Shown here one piece after another: positions 16,320 through 25,000 of a stretch of DNA of 32,786 nt. The notes under the pieces are model-generated. The model was not told where the DNA came from. It saw nothing but the letters and a program-made list of their open reading frames with translations, and ran no database searches. Both the position numbers and the translations under genes were made by a program. Origin of the DNA: a virus. How positions within the stretch are numbered: position 1 is the first letter of the stretch; each line of letters opens with the position of its first letter. The stretch is taken from positions 1 through 32,786 of IMG/VR virus record IMGVR_UViG_3300024520_000308; one strand, written 5' to 3'.

Positions 16320-16625
16320 TCAACATTTCCATCTTCTTCTTGCTTGGTTAATTCTTGAATTAGGATCGTTTCTTGTTTTAGCTGAGCTTTTTCTTTTTTG
16401 TCCTGCTGATCTTGCACAATAAGATTTCCTTCTTTTAGCCGCTTTGCTTCCTTTTTTAACCTTTCCTGTTACTGCTGTTTTTAATTTACTGCCGGGATTT
16501 TTTTTACGATAGGCTTTTACGCCTTTCTTAGTCATTCCTGCTCCAGCTTTTGTTTTACGATAATTACCACCTTTTCCTGTGGTTCTTCGTATGGGTTTAG
16601 CTTTTTTTCTTTTTGCTACTGCCAT
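16320..16625 (-). CDS. Very basic conserved protein, DUF6321-like (101 aa)
   Basis: The protein contains AGAGMTKKGVKAYRKKNPGS, KLKTAVTGKVKKGSKAAKRR, KSYCARSAGQ and ends DPNSRINQARRRWKC. This combination is a well-spread conserved phage protein (I recall DUF6321). It is strongly basic, with two cysteines near the end (CARSAG and the final WKC). It lies in the middle of four consecutive basic genes and is followed directly by the 65 aa gene. Biochemical role unknown; a DNA-associated virion protein is plausible. Confidence 0.75.
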   Translation of the reverse strand: MAVAKRKKAKPIRRTTGKGGNYRKTKAGAGMTKKGVKAYRKKNPGSKLKTAVTGKVKKGSKAAKRRKSYCARSAGQKRKSSAKTRNDPNSRINQARRRWKC

Positions 16626-16627
16626 TA

Positions 16628-16789
16628 TTATCTTCCAACTTTTTTCATTGCTTTTTTATGTGCTTGTGTAAAAGTTAAAGGACTCCTACTTCTTGTCATA
16701 AGATTTGTCATTTCTTTCATATGTTTAGAAGTATGATGTTTCTTATGTCTTTGCATTGCGTTTTTTTGTCTTGTAGTTAATTTTTTCAT
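16628..16789 (-). CDS. Small His/Lys-rich protein (53 aa), short gene
   Basis: From ATG at 16789 to TAA at 16628 the reading is MKKLTTRQKNAMQRHKKHHT, SKHMKEMTNLMTRSRSPLTF, TQAHKKAMKKVGR. The RHxxHHTxKHMxxM ... FTxAHKxAMKxVG pattern is familiar from marine phage genomes. It begins in an ATGA overlap with the stop of the 796 aa gene and ends 3 nt before the DUF6321-like gene, so the operon spacing supports it. It carries one HH pair and many Lys residues. Function unknown. Confidence 0.75.
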   Translation of the reverse strand: MKKLTTRQKNAMQRHKKHHTSKHMKEMTNLMTRSRSPLTFTQAHKKAMKKVGR

Positions 16790-19176
16790 AAATTTGGTTG
16801 CATATTTATTAACTTATTTGCACTGTTTAAGCTTTCTGCATACATTCCCATAAAAGCATTGTTGTTATCTGGTATAGATACATTAGCATAAATGTCTTTT
16901 GCCTCATACCAAGTTGGAAGTTCTGGTATTTGAACTTGAGTATAGTCATTAAATCCTTGAACATACCCCATATATGCAATTAATTGGGACTCATCTGCAT
17001 ACTCACCTGTTTCTTGTTGTTGCTGTTCTAACTGCTCTTGTTGATCTTCTATATTTTGAGCAACAATTTGATCAGCAATTAAATCGGCTTCAGAAGTAGG
17101 CATTTCAGACATTGCTGTATTAATTTCTAACTCCATTGAGCCAACTGCTGTATTTTGTGAACCACTAGTATTTGCATCACTTTGACCAACTACTACATTT
17201 TGTGAGCCAGTAGTATTACTTGAAGCCCCTGTATTTGTTGAAGCATTAGAAACAACAGTTGTTGAATTGCCAACTGCACTATTATTACCACCCATAGTAT
17301 TTGATGCACTTTCGCCAACAGAAGCATTATTACCACCTACTTCAACATTGCTAGAACTCATTGATAAAACCTGTTGAGTCTGTATTGCAGAACTTGCTAC
17401 TTGTGCAGAAATACTGGGCGAATTACTCGTGCTTATACCGCCTCCTGATGCTGAACTAGCTACTGCTGTACTCGTAGGGTTAGAAACGCCACCAGAAGCC
17501 ACAGAAGAAGCATAAGAGCCTCCTGACGATATAGATGTACCAGTGGCTTGTGCAGATGTTCCAGCAGTTGTACCGCTTACACTATTACTTGCTGCTCTAA
17601 TAGAGTCTGCTACAACATTTAATTGTTTTGCTTTTTTGTTGTCTTTTTTGTCTTCGTTCTCTGCGACAACAAGGTCGATAGTTTCTTCTCTATCTTCGCT
17701 CTCTTCATCAATTGTTTCGTTATCTTCCAAGTCATTAAATTCTTCTTCATCAGACTCAGCAAGTTGTTCAAGTATTTCTTCACTTTCTTCATTTTCAATC
17801 CACTCCTCAATTTCTTCTATTGTTTCAAACTCAAGAAACTCAATTTCTTCTTCTTCTATATATTCTTCAAGATTTTCTTGATACTCAAAATGGTTTAATA
17901 AAACATCTTCTAATACAGGAAGGTTATAGTTTGTTTCATAGTATTCTTCTACTAATAATATTTCTTCATATACCTGTTCAATATAAGGCTCTTCTTCAAT
18001 ATAACTTAAAGGAATAAATGTTTCTTCAGGCAATAAATCAAATTCTTCTACAAAAGGCTCAAGGTATTCTTCTTCAAAATACAGTGTTTCTTCGTAATAC
18101 AGTTCTTCTTCTACATATTCTTCAAAATAAAACTCATCTTCATAATGCACTATCCCCTGTAACTCAGTAGTGTATAAAGTGCTTTCTTCAAAGTAATAAT
18201 CTTCTTCTTGAAAGGGGTCATAATATCCATACTGATCGTTTTGATCTTCGTCATAACCAAACATATCGTCTTGATAATAAGTATCTTCAACAAATGTTTC
18301 GACCATATACCCAGCACAAGTTGGCGAATATTGTGCATCCAACGAGCATTCATAATCAAATAAATCATCCCAATAGTTAGGACACTGAGTAGAATACAAT
18401 CCATCTAAATCACATTGTTGATTTAAAAAAGCTGCTTGATAGCCAGTACATGCGGTATTGTTTAAAGGATTACTGCAATCCAATCCGTTTCCAGAGCCAA
18501 CACCATATAAGCTACCCCCACTTTCTAACAAAGTATTAAAAGATGTGCTGTTCCAATTTGTATTAACACAAGTGCCTGCAACATTTGTTGAGCCTGTACT
18601 GCACTCATCGTGATACAAGTAAGTGTATGATTCGCTTGAGCTTCCCTGTTCACCGATCAATACATCGTGATTAATAATGTTTAATCCGCCATAACGAAAC
18701 TCAAAACTGTCGTTGGATTTCCAAAGTATTACTTCAAATGAATTATCAGTGTTACCCCGATTGTATTCTCGTAAGTTGTACCATCCAAATACAGTCTTAT
18801 CTGTAAAATTTCTAGCCAACACGCTAGAACCATTGTCTCGTATTAGGTCAGTCCAAAAAGGATAAAGCGTATATGTATGTTGTCCTGCCAAAGGATCAGG
18901 TGTGTAATCATTACAATAACTTCCTGTCGACTTAAAGTGTAGACAACCATTTGTTGCCATTCGTGCTGATGTAAAATCTTCGCCATAAAAAGTAAATGTA
19001 AAATCTAGGTTAAAAGCAGAAGAAACCGAATCATCTCCAACGCCCATATTGTTAGAAGTAGCTATATAGTTTGTTTTTAAATCAATAAGAGATTGATTTG
19101 CTTCGTAAATATACCCTGCATTTAAGGTAGGTATAAATAAAACAAAAGCTAAACTAACTGCCCTTATCAAACTCAC
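16786..19176 (-). CDS. Secreted nidogen-like, Glu/Tyr-rich surface protein (796 aa)
   Basis: A Sec signal peptide (SLIRAVSLAFVLFIPTLNA, cleavage before GYIYE) implies export from the infected host or assembly outside the cytoplasm. Residues ~55-200 look like a NIDO (nidogen-type) domain: FNLDFTFTFYGEDFTSARMA, NGCLHF, LYPFWTDLIRDNGS, VFGWYNLREYNR, SFEVILW and NHDVLIGEQG. Several cysteines (GNGLDCSNPLNNTACTGY, SPTCAGYM) could form disulphides. Residues ~300-510 are extremely Glu/Tyr-rich. A Ser/Ala/Gly-rich stretch follows, including SQNTAVGS units like those of the fibre gene. The end is more ordered (ELPTWYEAKDIYANVSIPDN). The start is GTG, overlapping the upstream gene by 23 nt. I recall similar proteins in marine phages; the role is unknown. 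Confidence 0.75.
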   Translation of the reverse strand: MSLIRAVSLAFVLFIPTLNAGYIYEANQSLIDLKTNYIATSNNMGVGDDSVSSAFNLDFTFTFYGEDFTSARMATNGCLHFKSTGSYCNDYTPDPLAGQHTYTLYPFWTDLIRDNGSSVLARNFTDKTVFGWYNLREYNRGNTDNSFEVILWKSNDSFEFRYGGLNIINHDVLIGEQGSSSESYTYLYHDECSTGSTNVAGTCVNTNWNSTSFNTLLESGGSLYGVGSGNGLDCSNPLNNTACTGYQAAFLNQQCDLDGLYSTQCPNYWDDLFDYECSLDAQYSPTCAGYMVETFVEDTYYQDDMFGYDEDQNDQYGYYDPFQEEDYYFEESTLYTTELQGIVHYEDEFYFEEYVEEELYYEETLYFEEEYLEPFVEEFDLLPEETFIPLSYIEEEPYIEQVYEEILLVEEYYETNYNLPVLEDVLLNHFEYQENLEEYIEEEEIEFLEFETIEEIEEWIENEESEEILEQLAESDEEEFNDLEDNETIDEESEDREETIDLVVAENEDKKDNKKAKQLNVVADSIRAASNSVSGTTAGTSAQATGTSISSGGSYASSVASGGVSNPTSTAVASSASGGGISTSNSPSISAQVASSAIQTQQVLSMSSSNVEVGGNNASVGESASNTMGGNNSAVGNSTTVVSNASTNTGASSNTTGSQNVVVGQSDANTSGSQNTAVGSMELEINTAMSEMPTSEADLIADQIVAQNIEDQQEQLEQQQQETGEYADESQLIAYMGYVQGFNDYTQVQIPELPTWYEAKDIYANVSIPDNNNAFMGMYAESLNSANKLINMQPNL

Positions 19177-20341
19177 GCTTACAAGTTAGTCTTGATTTGT
19201 TTTGTCCAGAAGAATTTTCAGTCCTAGAACATTTAGAAACATAACTGGCTTTTGCTTCTTTGTAATCTGGTCGGTCTTTAGGATTAGCAGCCCATGATGC
19301 TCTAGCTTCTTCGCCTATCTTCCCTTCATATGGGCAAGGTGTGCCAGCCATATACATAGCACTAAATACTCTTACATCTTGGCACATAATAGCAACTGCT
19401 GCGACTTTCATGCCCATATCGTATAAATATTTTCCTAGTTTTAGTCGTTCACAGTTTGTATCTCTAACAGTTCTTCCAGCCGACAAACCAAATACTTGTC
19501 CTTGAAATGCACCAGATCGACCTACAGTACAAAGGTCTTGGCTATAGCTCATTATAGAAGGAGCAATCGCAGAAGCAGGCGGTGCTTTAGTCGTGATATT
19601 TTGATTGATAGTTTGTTCAGACTTTGACTCATTAATGTTTCGATTTGTGTTGTCAGAAGTGCTGTTATTTTCATTAACGTTTTTATTGTTGGTCTGCACA
19701 TTTGAATTTGAGTTCGACTCGTTTTTATTTACATTTGTGTTGTTAGAAGTCGATGTCGAATTATTGTTATTGTTATTCGTGTTTGTGTTTGTATTCGTAC
19801 TTGTCGAAGTGTTGTTGTTGTTATTTGTATTAGTCGATGTACTAGTATTGTTATTGTTATTGGTATTAGTATTGGTGCTTGTCGAAGTATTTGTATTTGT
19901 ATTATTGTTTGTATTGCTCGATGTACTTGTATTGTTATTTGTATTTGTTGCAGTCGATGTTGATGTATTGCTATTGGTATTATTATTAGTAGCGGTTGAG
20001 CTATTAGTATTATTATTAGTATTTGTATTAGTATTTGTGTTAGTTCCAGTTGACGTACTGGTATTAGTATTGGTGTTGTTGTTGGTGTTGTTGTTTGTAT
20101 TGGTGTTTGTACCAGTAGAAGTTGTTGTAGTCGTATTGGTATTGTTATTAGTATTGCTGTTAGTGTTTGTATTTGTATTGGTGTTGGTATTTGTGTTTGT
20201 ATTGGTCGTAGTCGTAGCCGATGTTGTTGTCATTGAATTTTCTTCACAATACTGAGAACCAGCAGTACAGTCGCCAGTTTGATCTGCCTGTGCATCATTT
20301 ACAAACAAAAATATAGCAAGCAATGGTAAATATTTTTTCAT
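19154..20341 (-). CDS. Secreted Asn/Thr-repeat protein with Cys-containing C-terminal domain (395 aa)
   Basis: The N-terminus (KKYLPLLAIFLFVNDAQADQ) is a Sec signal peptide with likely cleavage after AQA. After a short Cys-containing segment comes a long low-complexity Asn/Thr/Ser region (residues ~37-250), mostly alternating NT pairs. The C-terminal ~140 residues are globular: SQDLCTVGRSGAFQGQVFGL, SAGRTVRDTNCERLKLGK, MGMKVAAVAIMCQDVRVFSA and MAGTPCPYEGKIGEEA. This core is one I recall in marine phages beside the nidogen-like protein. The ATG overlaps the upstream nuclease stop as ATGA, and the end overlaps the next exported protein by 23 nt, suggesting the two are made together. Function unknown; a surface or host-envelope role is inferred. 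Confidence 0.75.
   Translation of the reverse strand: MKKYLPLLAIFLFVNDAQADQTGDCTAGSQYCEENSMTTTSATTTTNTNTNTNTNTNTNTNSNTNNNTNTTTTTSTGTNTNTNNNTNNNTNTNTSTSTGTNTNTNTNTNNNTNSSTATNNNTNSNTSTSTATNTNNNTSTSSNTNNNTNTNTSTSTNTNTNNNNNTSTSTNTNNNNNTSTSTNTNTNTNNNNNNSTSTSNNTNVNKNESNSNSNVQTNNKNVNENNSTSDNTNRNINESKSEQTINQNITTKAPPASAIAPSIMSYSQDLCTVGRSGAFQGQVFGLSAGRTVRDTNCERLKLGKYLYDMGMKVAAVAIMCQDVRVFSAMYMAGTPCPYEGKIGEEARASWAANPKDRPDYKEAKASYVSKCSRTENSSGQNKSRLTCKREFDKGS
19735..20233 (-). repeat. Asn/Thr-codon low-complexity repeat
   Basis: About 500 bp encode runs of NT, NN and TS dipeptides on the minus strand. Both Asn codons and several Thr codons are mixed irregularly, so the protein is repetitive while the DNA is only loosely so. 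The plus-strand frame over it is an artefact giving V/L/F runs. Confidence 0.85.
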
Positions 20342-20769
20342 ATGCTTTCTGGATCAAACAAACCTTTTGCAATTAATGTTTGTCTATTAGTAATGTGTTC
20401 TTTTTCTATTTCTTCTTTGCTCTGTCCGTAGTATTCAACCGCAAGAAAGTTATCAATTAAAGATTGATTGATATTTACGCTTCTCCCTTTATTACCAACA
20501 TGAAGCTCTCCCAATATTCGACCAAACTTTCCTTTCTTGTCTTTTTTGGTTTTAATAATTACATCGCCTTTTTCAAGCATATCAACTAAAAAATTTTTAC
20601 TCATTAGTCCTCTAGCCTTTTCATCTTTATCTCTAGTGCGTGATTCTGGTGTATCAATGCCGTACATACGAACTCTTGCCTTATGTAATATAGAAAAACC
20701 ACAATCAATAACTACATCAACTGTATCGCCATCTACAACCCTATCAATTTCACATTTATATTCGTACAT
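20338..20769 (-). CDS. Thermonuclease-like (staphylococcal nuclease fold) nuclease (143 aa)
   Basis: A calcium-dependent sugar-nonspecific nuclease of the SNase family. The motif VVDGDTVDVVID supplies Asp15 (equivalent to SNase Asp21). VRMYGIDTPES supplies Arg34, Asp39 and Glu42 (Arg35, Asp40, Glu43), and GKFGRILGEL supplies Arg84 (Arg87). The catalytic set therefore looks complete, and length fits the family without a signal peptide. The ATG overlaps the upstream stop as TAATG, and its own stop overlaps the next ATG (ATGA). Lying inside the virion module rather than with replication genes, it may help degrade host DNA, process DNA during entry or be carried in the particle; these are inferences. 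Confidence 0.88.
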   Translation of the reverse strand: MYEYKCEIDRVVDGDTVDVVIDCGFSILHKARVRMYGIDTPESRTRDKDEKARGLMSKNFLVDMLEKGDVIIKTKKDKKGKFGRILGELHVGNKGRSVNINQSLIDNFLAVEYYGQSKEEIEKEHITNRQTLIAKGLFDPESI

Positions 20770-20966
20770 TATCCACCAAAAATAATTGATGCCATTCCAG
20801 CAACTAAAGTAATTAGGGTGGCTACTATAAAGTGTTCAATTCTTTTAACACGATTAAGCATTTCAAGCCATCGCTCTGCACAAACGGCTTCATGTTTTTC
20901 TATTCGTGTATGCACATTTGATATTCGAGTATTTAACTCGAACTCAATATCATTAGTTTCGTTCAT
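20769..20966 (-). CDS. Small coiled-coil plus membrane-anchor protein, XhlA-like (65 aa)
   Basis: A charged helical N-terminal part (IEFELNTRISNVHTRIEKHE, ERWLEMLNRVKRIEHF) is followed by one C-terminal membrane helix (IVATLITLVAGMASIIFGG). This resembles haemolysin XhlA-type phage proteins that work with holins. I chose ATG 20966 because it overlaps the upstream oxygenase stop as ATGA; an in-frame ATG 21 nt further upstream would lie inside that gene. The stop overlaps the nuclease start as TAATG. A lysis-helper or membrane role is inferred. Confidence 0.6.
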   Translation of the reverse strand: MNETNDIEFELNTRISNVHTRIEKHEAVCAERWLEMLNRVKRIEHFIVATLITLVAGMASIIFGG

Positions 20967-21685
20967 GCTGGCTCTACTTCCCAACAATTAAGGTTGGAAG
21001 CCACTGTTCGTCTTTCTCCCTCGCCTCTAAATGGGTAAACCATGTGAGACAACCAAGATGGAAATAAATACAGCTTTCCAACTTCGGGTTGCACCTCAAA
21101 ACTTTGTGGCGGTCTTAATCGTTCTACGTTCATAATTTCGTTTCTGCCGTAGTTAAAGGCTAAATACCCATCACATACACCAGACGATTCATATTTGTTG
21201 TATAAAGGACTTCCAGCAGTCGGTTGATCCAATATCTGTTGCGGTACTTTAGTCCAAGCAGTTGTACTAATGCCCATAATCGTTTTAGTGCCATGATCGT
21301 GTATTGGATTGTAATCGCCAGCATAACTGTGTACCGACCACGTTTCGTCTACGGCTACTTGCCGATTCTTTTTAAGGTTACTGCCTGTGCTTTTCATAAA
21401 ATGATTGATGTACTCAGCCCCTAGACTGGTTACAAACTTAGAATACTGCCTAACCATTTCGTGTTCTGGGTCCATGTTCAGTTGCTCACCATGAGCAATT
21501 TGACCCACCAATGAATTAGCTAAAGATTCTTTGTCATCTTGTTTTCTTAAATCGTCTAAATATGAATTTAAGTCCTCGACCATTCCATCGGGCATCCGAG
21601 TTTCCAATACGAAAACAGAAGGCATTGTCCAGATATTAACATTAATATCCGATTCCTCTAAAGGCACTGCCTCTTTGTCAGCCAT
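20963..21685 (-). CDS. 2-oxoglutarate/Fe(II)-dependent oxygenase-like protein (240 aa)
   Basis: A putative 2OG-Fe(II) oxygenase of the group often found in marine phages. The iron site is suggested by YNPIHDHGTK (His129, Asp130, His131) and by LFPSWLSHMVYPF (His214); Arg225/226 in EGERRTVASNL would bind 2-oxoglutarate. The order, with an aromatic/Gly strand FNYGR between them, fits a double-stranded beta-helix. The N-terminal ~100 residues are helical and may contact a substrate. The substrate is unknown; modification of a virion protein or host molecule is possible. It lies 2 nt after a 106 aa gene and overlaps the next by 4 nt. Confidence 0.82.
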   Translation of the reverse strand: MADKEAVPLEESDINVNIWTMPSVFVLETRMPDGMVEDLNSYLDDLRKQDDKESLANSLVGQIAHGEQLNMDPEHEMVRQYSKFVTSLGAEYINHFMKSTGSNLKKNRQVAVDETWSVHSYAGDYNPIHDHGTKTIMGISTTAWTKVPQQILDQPTAGSPLYNKYESSGVCDGYLAFNYGRNEIMNVERLRPPQSFEVQPEVGKLYLFPSWLSHMVYPFRGEGERRTVASNLNCWEVEPA

Positions 21686-21687
21686 GT

Positions 21688-22008
21688 TTAACTAGAAGGT
21701 ACTGTAAACGCTTGGTCTGGTACAGGATTAACTACAGGATTCGTAATCACTGAATCCACTTGACTAGCAAATACTGCATCCCATTGTGATACAGGACACA
21801 TAGCTGTCAAAGCTGCAAGGTTAAACGAACTTTTTGCTGCTTTGGTAAAATCACCATCTGCTGCAATTGCTGTATGACTGAATACAGACTTGTAATACGT
21901 TGCATCGCCTTCGCTGTCGTTCTCGTAAGTCATCTCTAAATCCCATTGCTCAACCTTGCTTGACTTCACATAGGGAATAGATTTCGTTAATGTTTTAGTT
22001 ACTGCCAT
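21688..22008 (-). CDS. Small conserved protein downstream of the fibre gene (106 aa)
   Basis: The protein reads TKTLTKSIPYVKSSKVEQWD, LEMTYENDSEGDATYYKSVF, FTKAAKSSFNLAALTAMCPV and ends NPVVNPVPDQAFTVPSS. I recall similar proteins next to fibre genes in marine phage genomes, but with no function assigned. It has alternating beta-like strands and no signal or membrane segment. Spacing is tight on both sides (14 nt after the fibre gene, 2 nt before the oxygenase). A small tail-fibre accessory is a reasonable guess. Confidence 0.65.
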   Translation of the reverse strand: MAVTKTLTKSIPYVKSSKVEQWDLEMTYENDSEGDATYYKSVFSHTAIAADGDFTKAAKSSFNLAALTAMCPVSQWDAVFASQVDSVITNPVVNPVPDQAFTVPSS

Positions 22009-22021
22009 TTTTTATTCCTCG

Positions 22022-25000
22022 TTATTTGTCACACTTATCATGTGATTTAGATTTTAATTCCTCGACTTCTGCCGAGAGTTCTTGGATTGCTTTAATGAGT
22101 GGAAACACAAACATACTTTCGGATATTTGTTGTTTACCATCAGGTAATTCATCCCAGCCTTCAAAGTCGTTAATACCAGCTTTGTCTAGCGCTTGTTTAA
22201 TATCTTGAGCAATCATACCATGATGAATTTTATCATCTATCGGTTCTGTTTTACTTTTATCATGACTTACCCATTCTTTAGGATATTCGCTTGGCGATCT
22301 AAATTTATAGGTTGCTGGTTTTAAATCATTAATAAACTCTAAGCCTAATGTTGAAAGTTCAATATCCTTTTTAGCTCTTTCATCAGATGAATGTGTCCAT
22401 GTTGCATTTGTATTATAATTATTATAAATATGAGAACTTGAATTACCGATATGTACTCTAGTATTTGTTGTTCCATAAACAGAAGAACCAATTACAATTT
22501 GACCTTGACCATCGGCAGCGCCTATTCTTGTATCATAACCTATGGTTGTATTGTTCGAGCCACTACCTGTCGTACCTTGCGCATTTTTACCAACTGCTGT
22601 ATTGTTTGCTCCAGTCGTATTAGAACTAAGTGCATCTAATCCCACAGCAGTATTATTACCCCCAGTTGTAGTTGCTGTCATCGCAGAGTGTCCAACTGCT
22701 GTGTTGTTTGCAGCCGTTGTTTGTGCATCAAGGCAATAAGCACCGATAGCAACTGCACCATCACCTGTGGTGTTAGCTGACATCGCTTGGTCTCCTATTG
22801 CTACATTTCTGTTTGCAGTTGTATTGGCATCTAATGATTGATAACCGATAGCAACATTACCTATACCTGTGGTGTTTGCTCCTAAAGCAGATACTCCTAT
22901 ACCTGTATTCGCTTCTCCTGTCGTAAGAGCAAGTAAACTATTTGAACCTACAGCAGTATTACCTGACCCAGTTGTTTCAGCTTTTAATGATCTATAACCT
23001 ACTGCCGTGCTATGAACTCCACCACTATTTGTGGTGTTGTGAGTGTACAAAGCCTCATAACCAACTGCCGTCATGTATTTTCCAGTGGTGTTTGTATATA
23101 AAGCATCTGTTCCGATAGCAGTATTGTTAGCACCTGTGGTATTTCCTAGCATTGCATTTGTGCCAACAGCAACAAGAGAATCTGCTGTGGTGTTTGCAGT
23201 AAGTGCGGATTTACCAATAGCAACATTTGATGAACCCGTAGTGTTTGCTGCTAAAGTACCAGAACCAACAGCGGTGTTGTTTGCGCCAGCATTGTAATAA
23301 AGGGCTTGATTGCCAACCCCAGTGTTGTTAGAAGCAGTTGTAACTGTATATAAAGCCTCTTTACCCACACCCACGTTTGCTGCACCTGTGGTATTTGCTG
23401 TTAAAGCTGCTGAACCAACTGCTACATTACCACTTGCTGTGGTATTTGCTGCTAATGCACTTTTGCCCACTGCGACATTAGATGCACCTGTGGTGTTTGC
23501 TGTTAAAGCCAACCTTCCTACTGCGGTGTTAAAACTGGCAGTAGTGTTTGCTCCTAATGCTCCCGAACCAAGTCCTGTGTTACTTACACCAGTTGTGTTT
23601 GCGTCTAATGCCACACTACCCACTGCCACATTTTCGTCACCTGTGGTGTTTGCTATCAAAGCACTGTAGCCGACTGCTGTGTTATTTGATGCGGTGGTAT
23701 TTACTCCTAAAGCAGAAGCACCTACAGCAGTGTTTGCTGTTCCTGTGGTGTTTGCTCCTAAAGTTTCATTTCCTAAAGCTGTGTTCGCATTAGCCGTTGT
23801 ATTGGCATCTAGTGCTAAATAACCCACCGCTACGTTGTATGCTCCTGTGGTGTTTGCTGCTAAAGCTGAATAACCCACTGCGGTATTGTTATCGGCTGTG
23901 GTGTTTTCTTTTAAAGCAAGATTACCAACAGATACATTGTATTGACCAGTAGTGTTAAATTTCATCCCATCCACTCCAATAGCGGTATTATTTGCACCTG
24001 TCGTATTGGTTGTAAGTGAATTTTTCCCCACTGCCGTATTATTTTCTGCCGTTGTATTGGCATCTAAAGCTAATGCTCCTACTGCTGTATTTGCTGCTCC
24101 TGTGGTGTTTGCTGTTAAAGCTGAATAACCCACTGCGGTATTGTTATTCGGTGTGGTATTAGCGTATAAAGCACCACGACCCATTGCCGTATTGTTGGAG
24201 CCAGTAGTTGTTGAACCAAGTGCTGCGTGACCCACTGCCGTATTGTCAGCCCCAGTGGTATTGGCTTCTAGTGAGCCTTGTCCAACTGCCGTGTTTTCGG
24301 AAGCTGTGGTATTGGCTTGTAGTGAAGCACGACCTATTGCAACATTGTCTGTTCCTGTGGTGTTTGCTGCTAAAGCCGATTTCCCAACCGCTACGTTGTT
24401 TGCAGCCGTGGTGTTAGAGTCTAGTGCGCCTTGACCTACCGCTACATTAGCGGAACCTGTCGTGTTTAAAAGCAGTGCATCTGTTCCAATGGCGGTGTTA
24501 TTACTAGCAGTGGTATTTGCTCCGAGAGCGTTGTTTCCAACCGCGACATTACTTGCGCCTGTGGTTGTGGCATCTAGTGCTGCTGAACCTACCGCAGTGT
24601 TATAAGAGCCTGTAGTTAGAGCAGTTCCTGCTGTATCTCCCACTGCTACATTATCTGTAGCTGTTGTAAACGCATCAAGAGCGTTCTCCCCTATGGCAAC
24701 ATTGTTTGTTCCTGTGGTCATGGCTGTACCAAGTGCGCCAGAACCCAGTCCAACATTGCCTGTACCGCCTGTCATATCCAGTACGTCAGTGACTGCAGCA
24801 CCTGCTCCAGCACCATCGGTGACAATCATTTTAATTCCGCCATTCGGAATGACGACATTTGCGCCTGTGCCTTGAGATATGGTTACTTGATAACCCGCGT
24901 TGTTTTGAATCACCCAAGTCTTACTGACTGTGTTGGGTGCGAGTGTTACTGTATTGGTTGCGGTAATTGATCCTGTCAGCGTTAGAGCAAAGGCTCTGGC

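Noticed and set aside
16319-16417. Longer start (16417) for the 65 aa basic protein
   Set aside because: It would overlap the DUF6321-like gene by almost 100 nt in another frame; the ATG after that gene's TGA fits the family length.
17543-17898. Plus-strand Ser-rich or Phe-rich frames over the Glu/Tyr-rich region
   Set aside because: They are shadows of GAA/GAG/TAT codons on the minus strand.
19605-20255. Plus-strand frame of V/L/F runs over the Asn/Thr repeat
   Set aside because: It is the antisense of NT codons; the minus frame has a signal peptide and a conserved C-terminal domain.
20967-20987. Upstream ATG for the 65 aa coiled-coil protein
   Set aside because: The ATGA overlap at 20966 is the operon's usual coupling arrangement; the extra seven residues are antisense-like sequence within the oxygenase gene.
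23073-23669. Several plus-strand frames inside the fibre repeats
   Set aside because: They are periodic shadows of the 51 bp coding repeat; the minus frame is continuous for 1052 codons with an S74 domain.
22530-24757. Regular 51 bp periodicity suggesting a CRISPR array
   Set aside because: Units are coding and diverge throughout, with no invariant repeat and unique spacer alternation.
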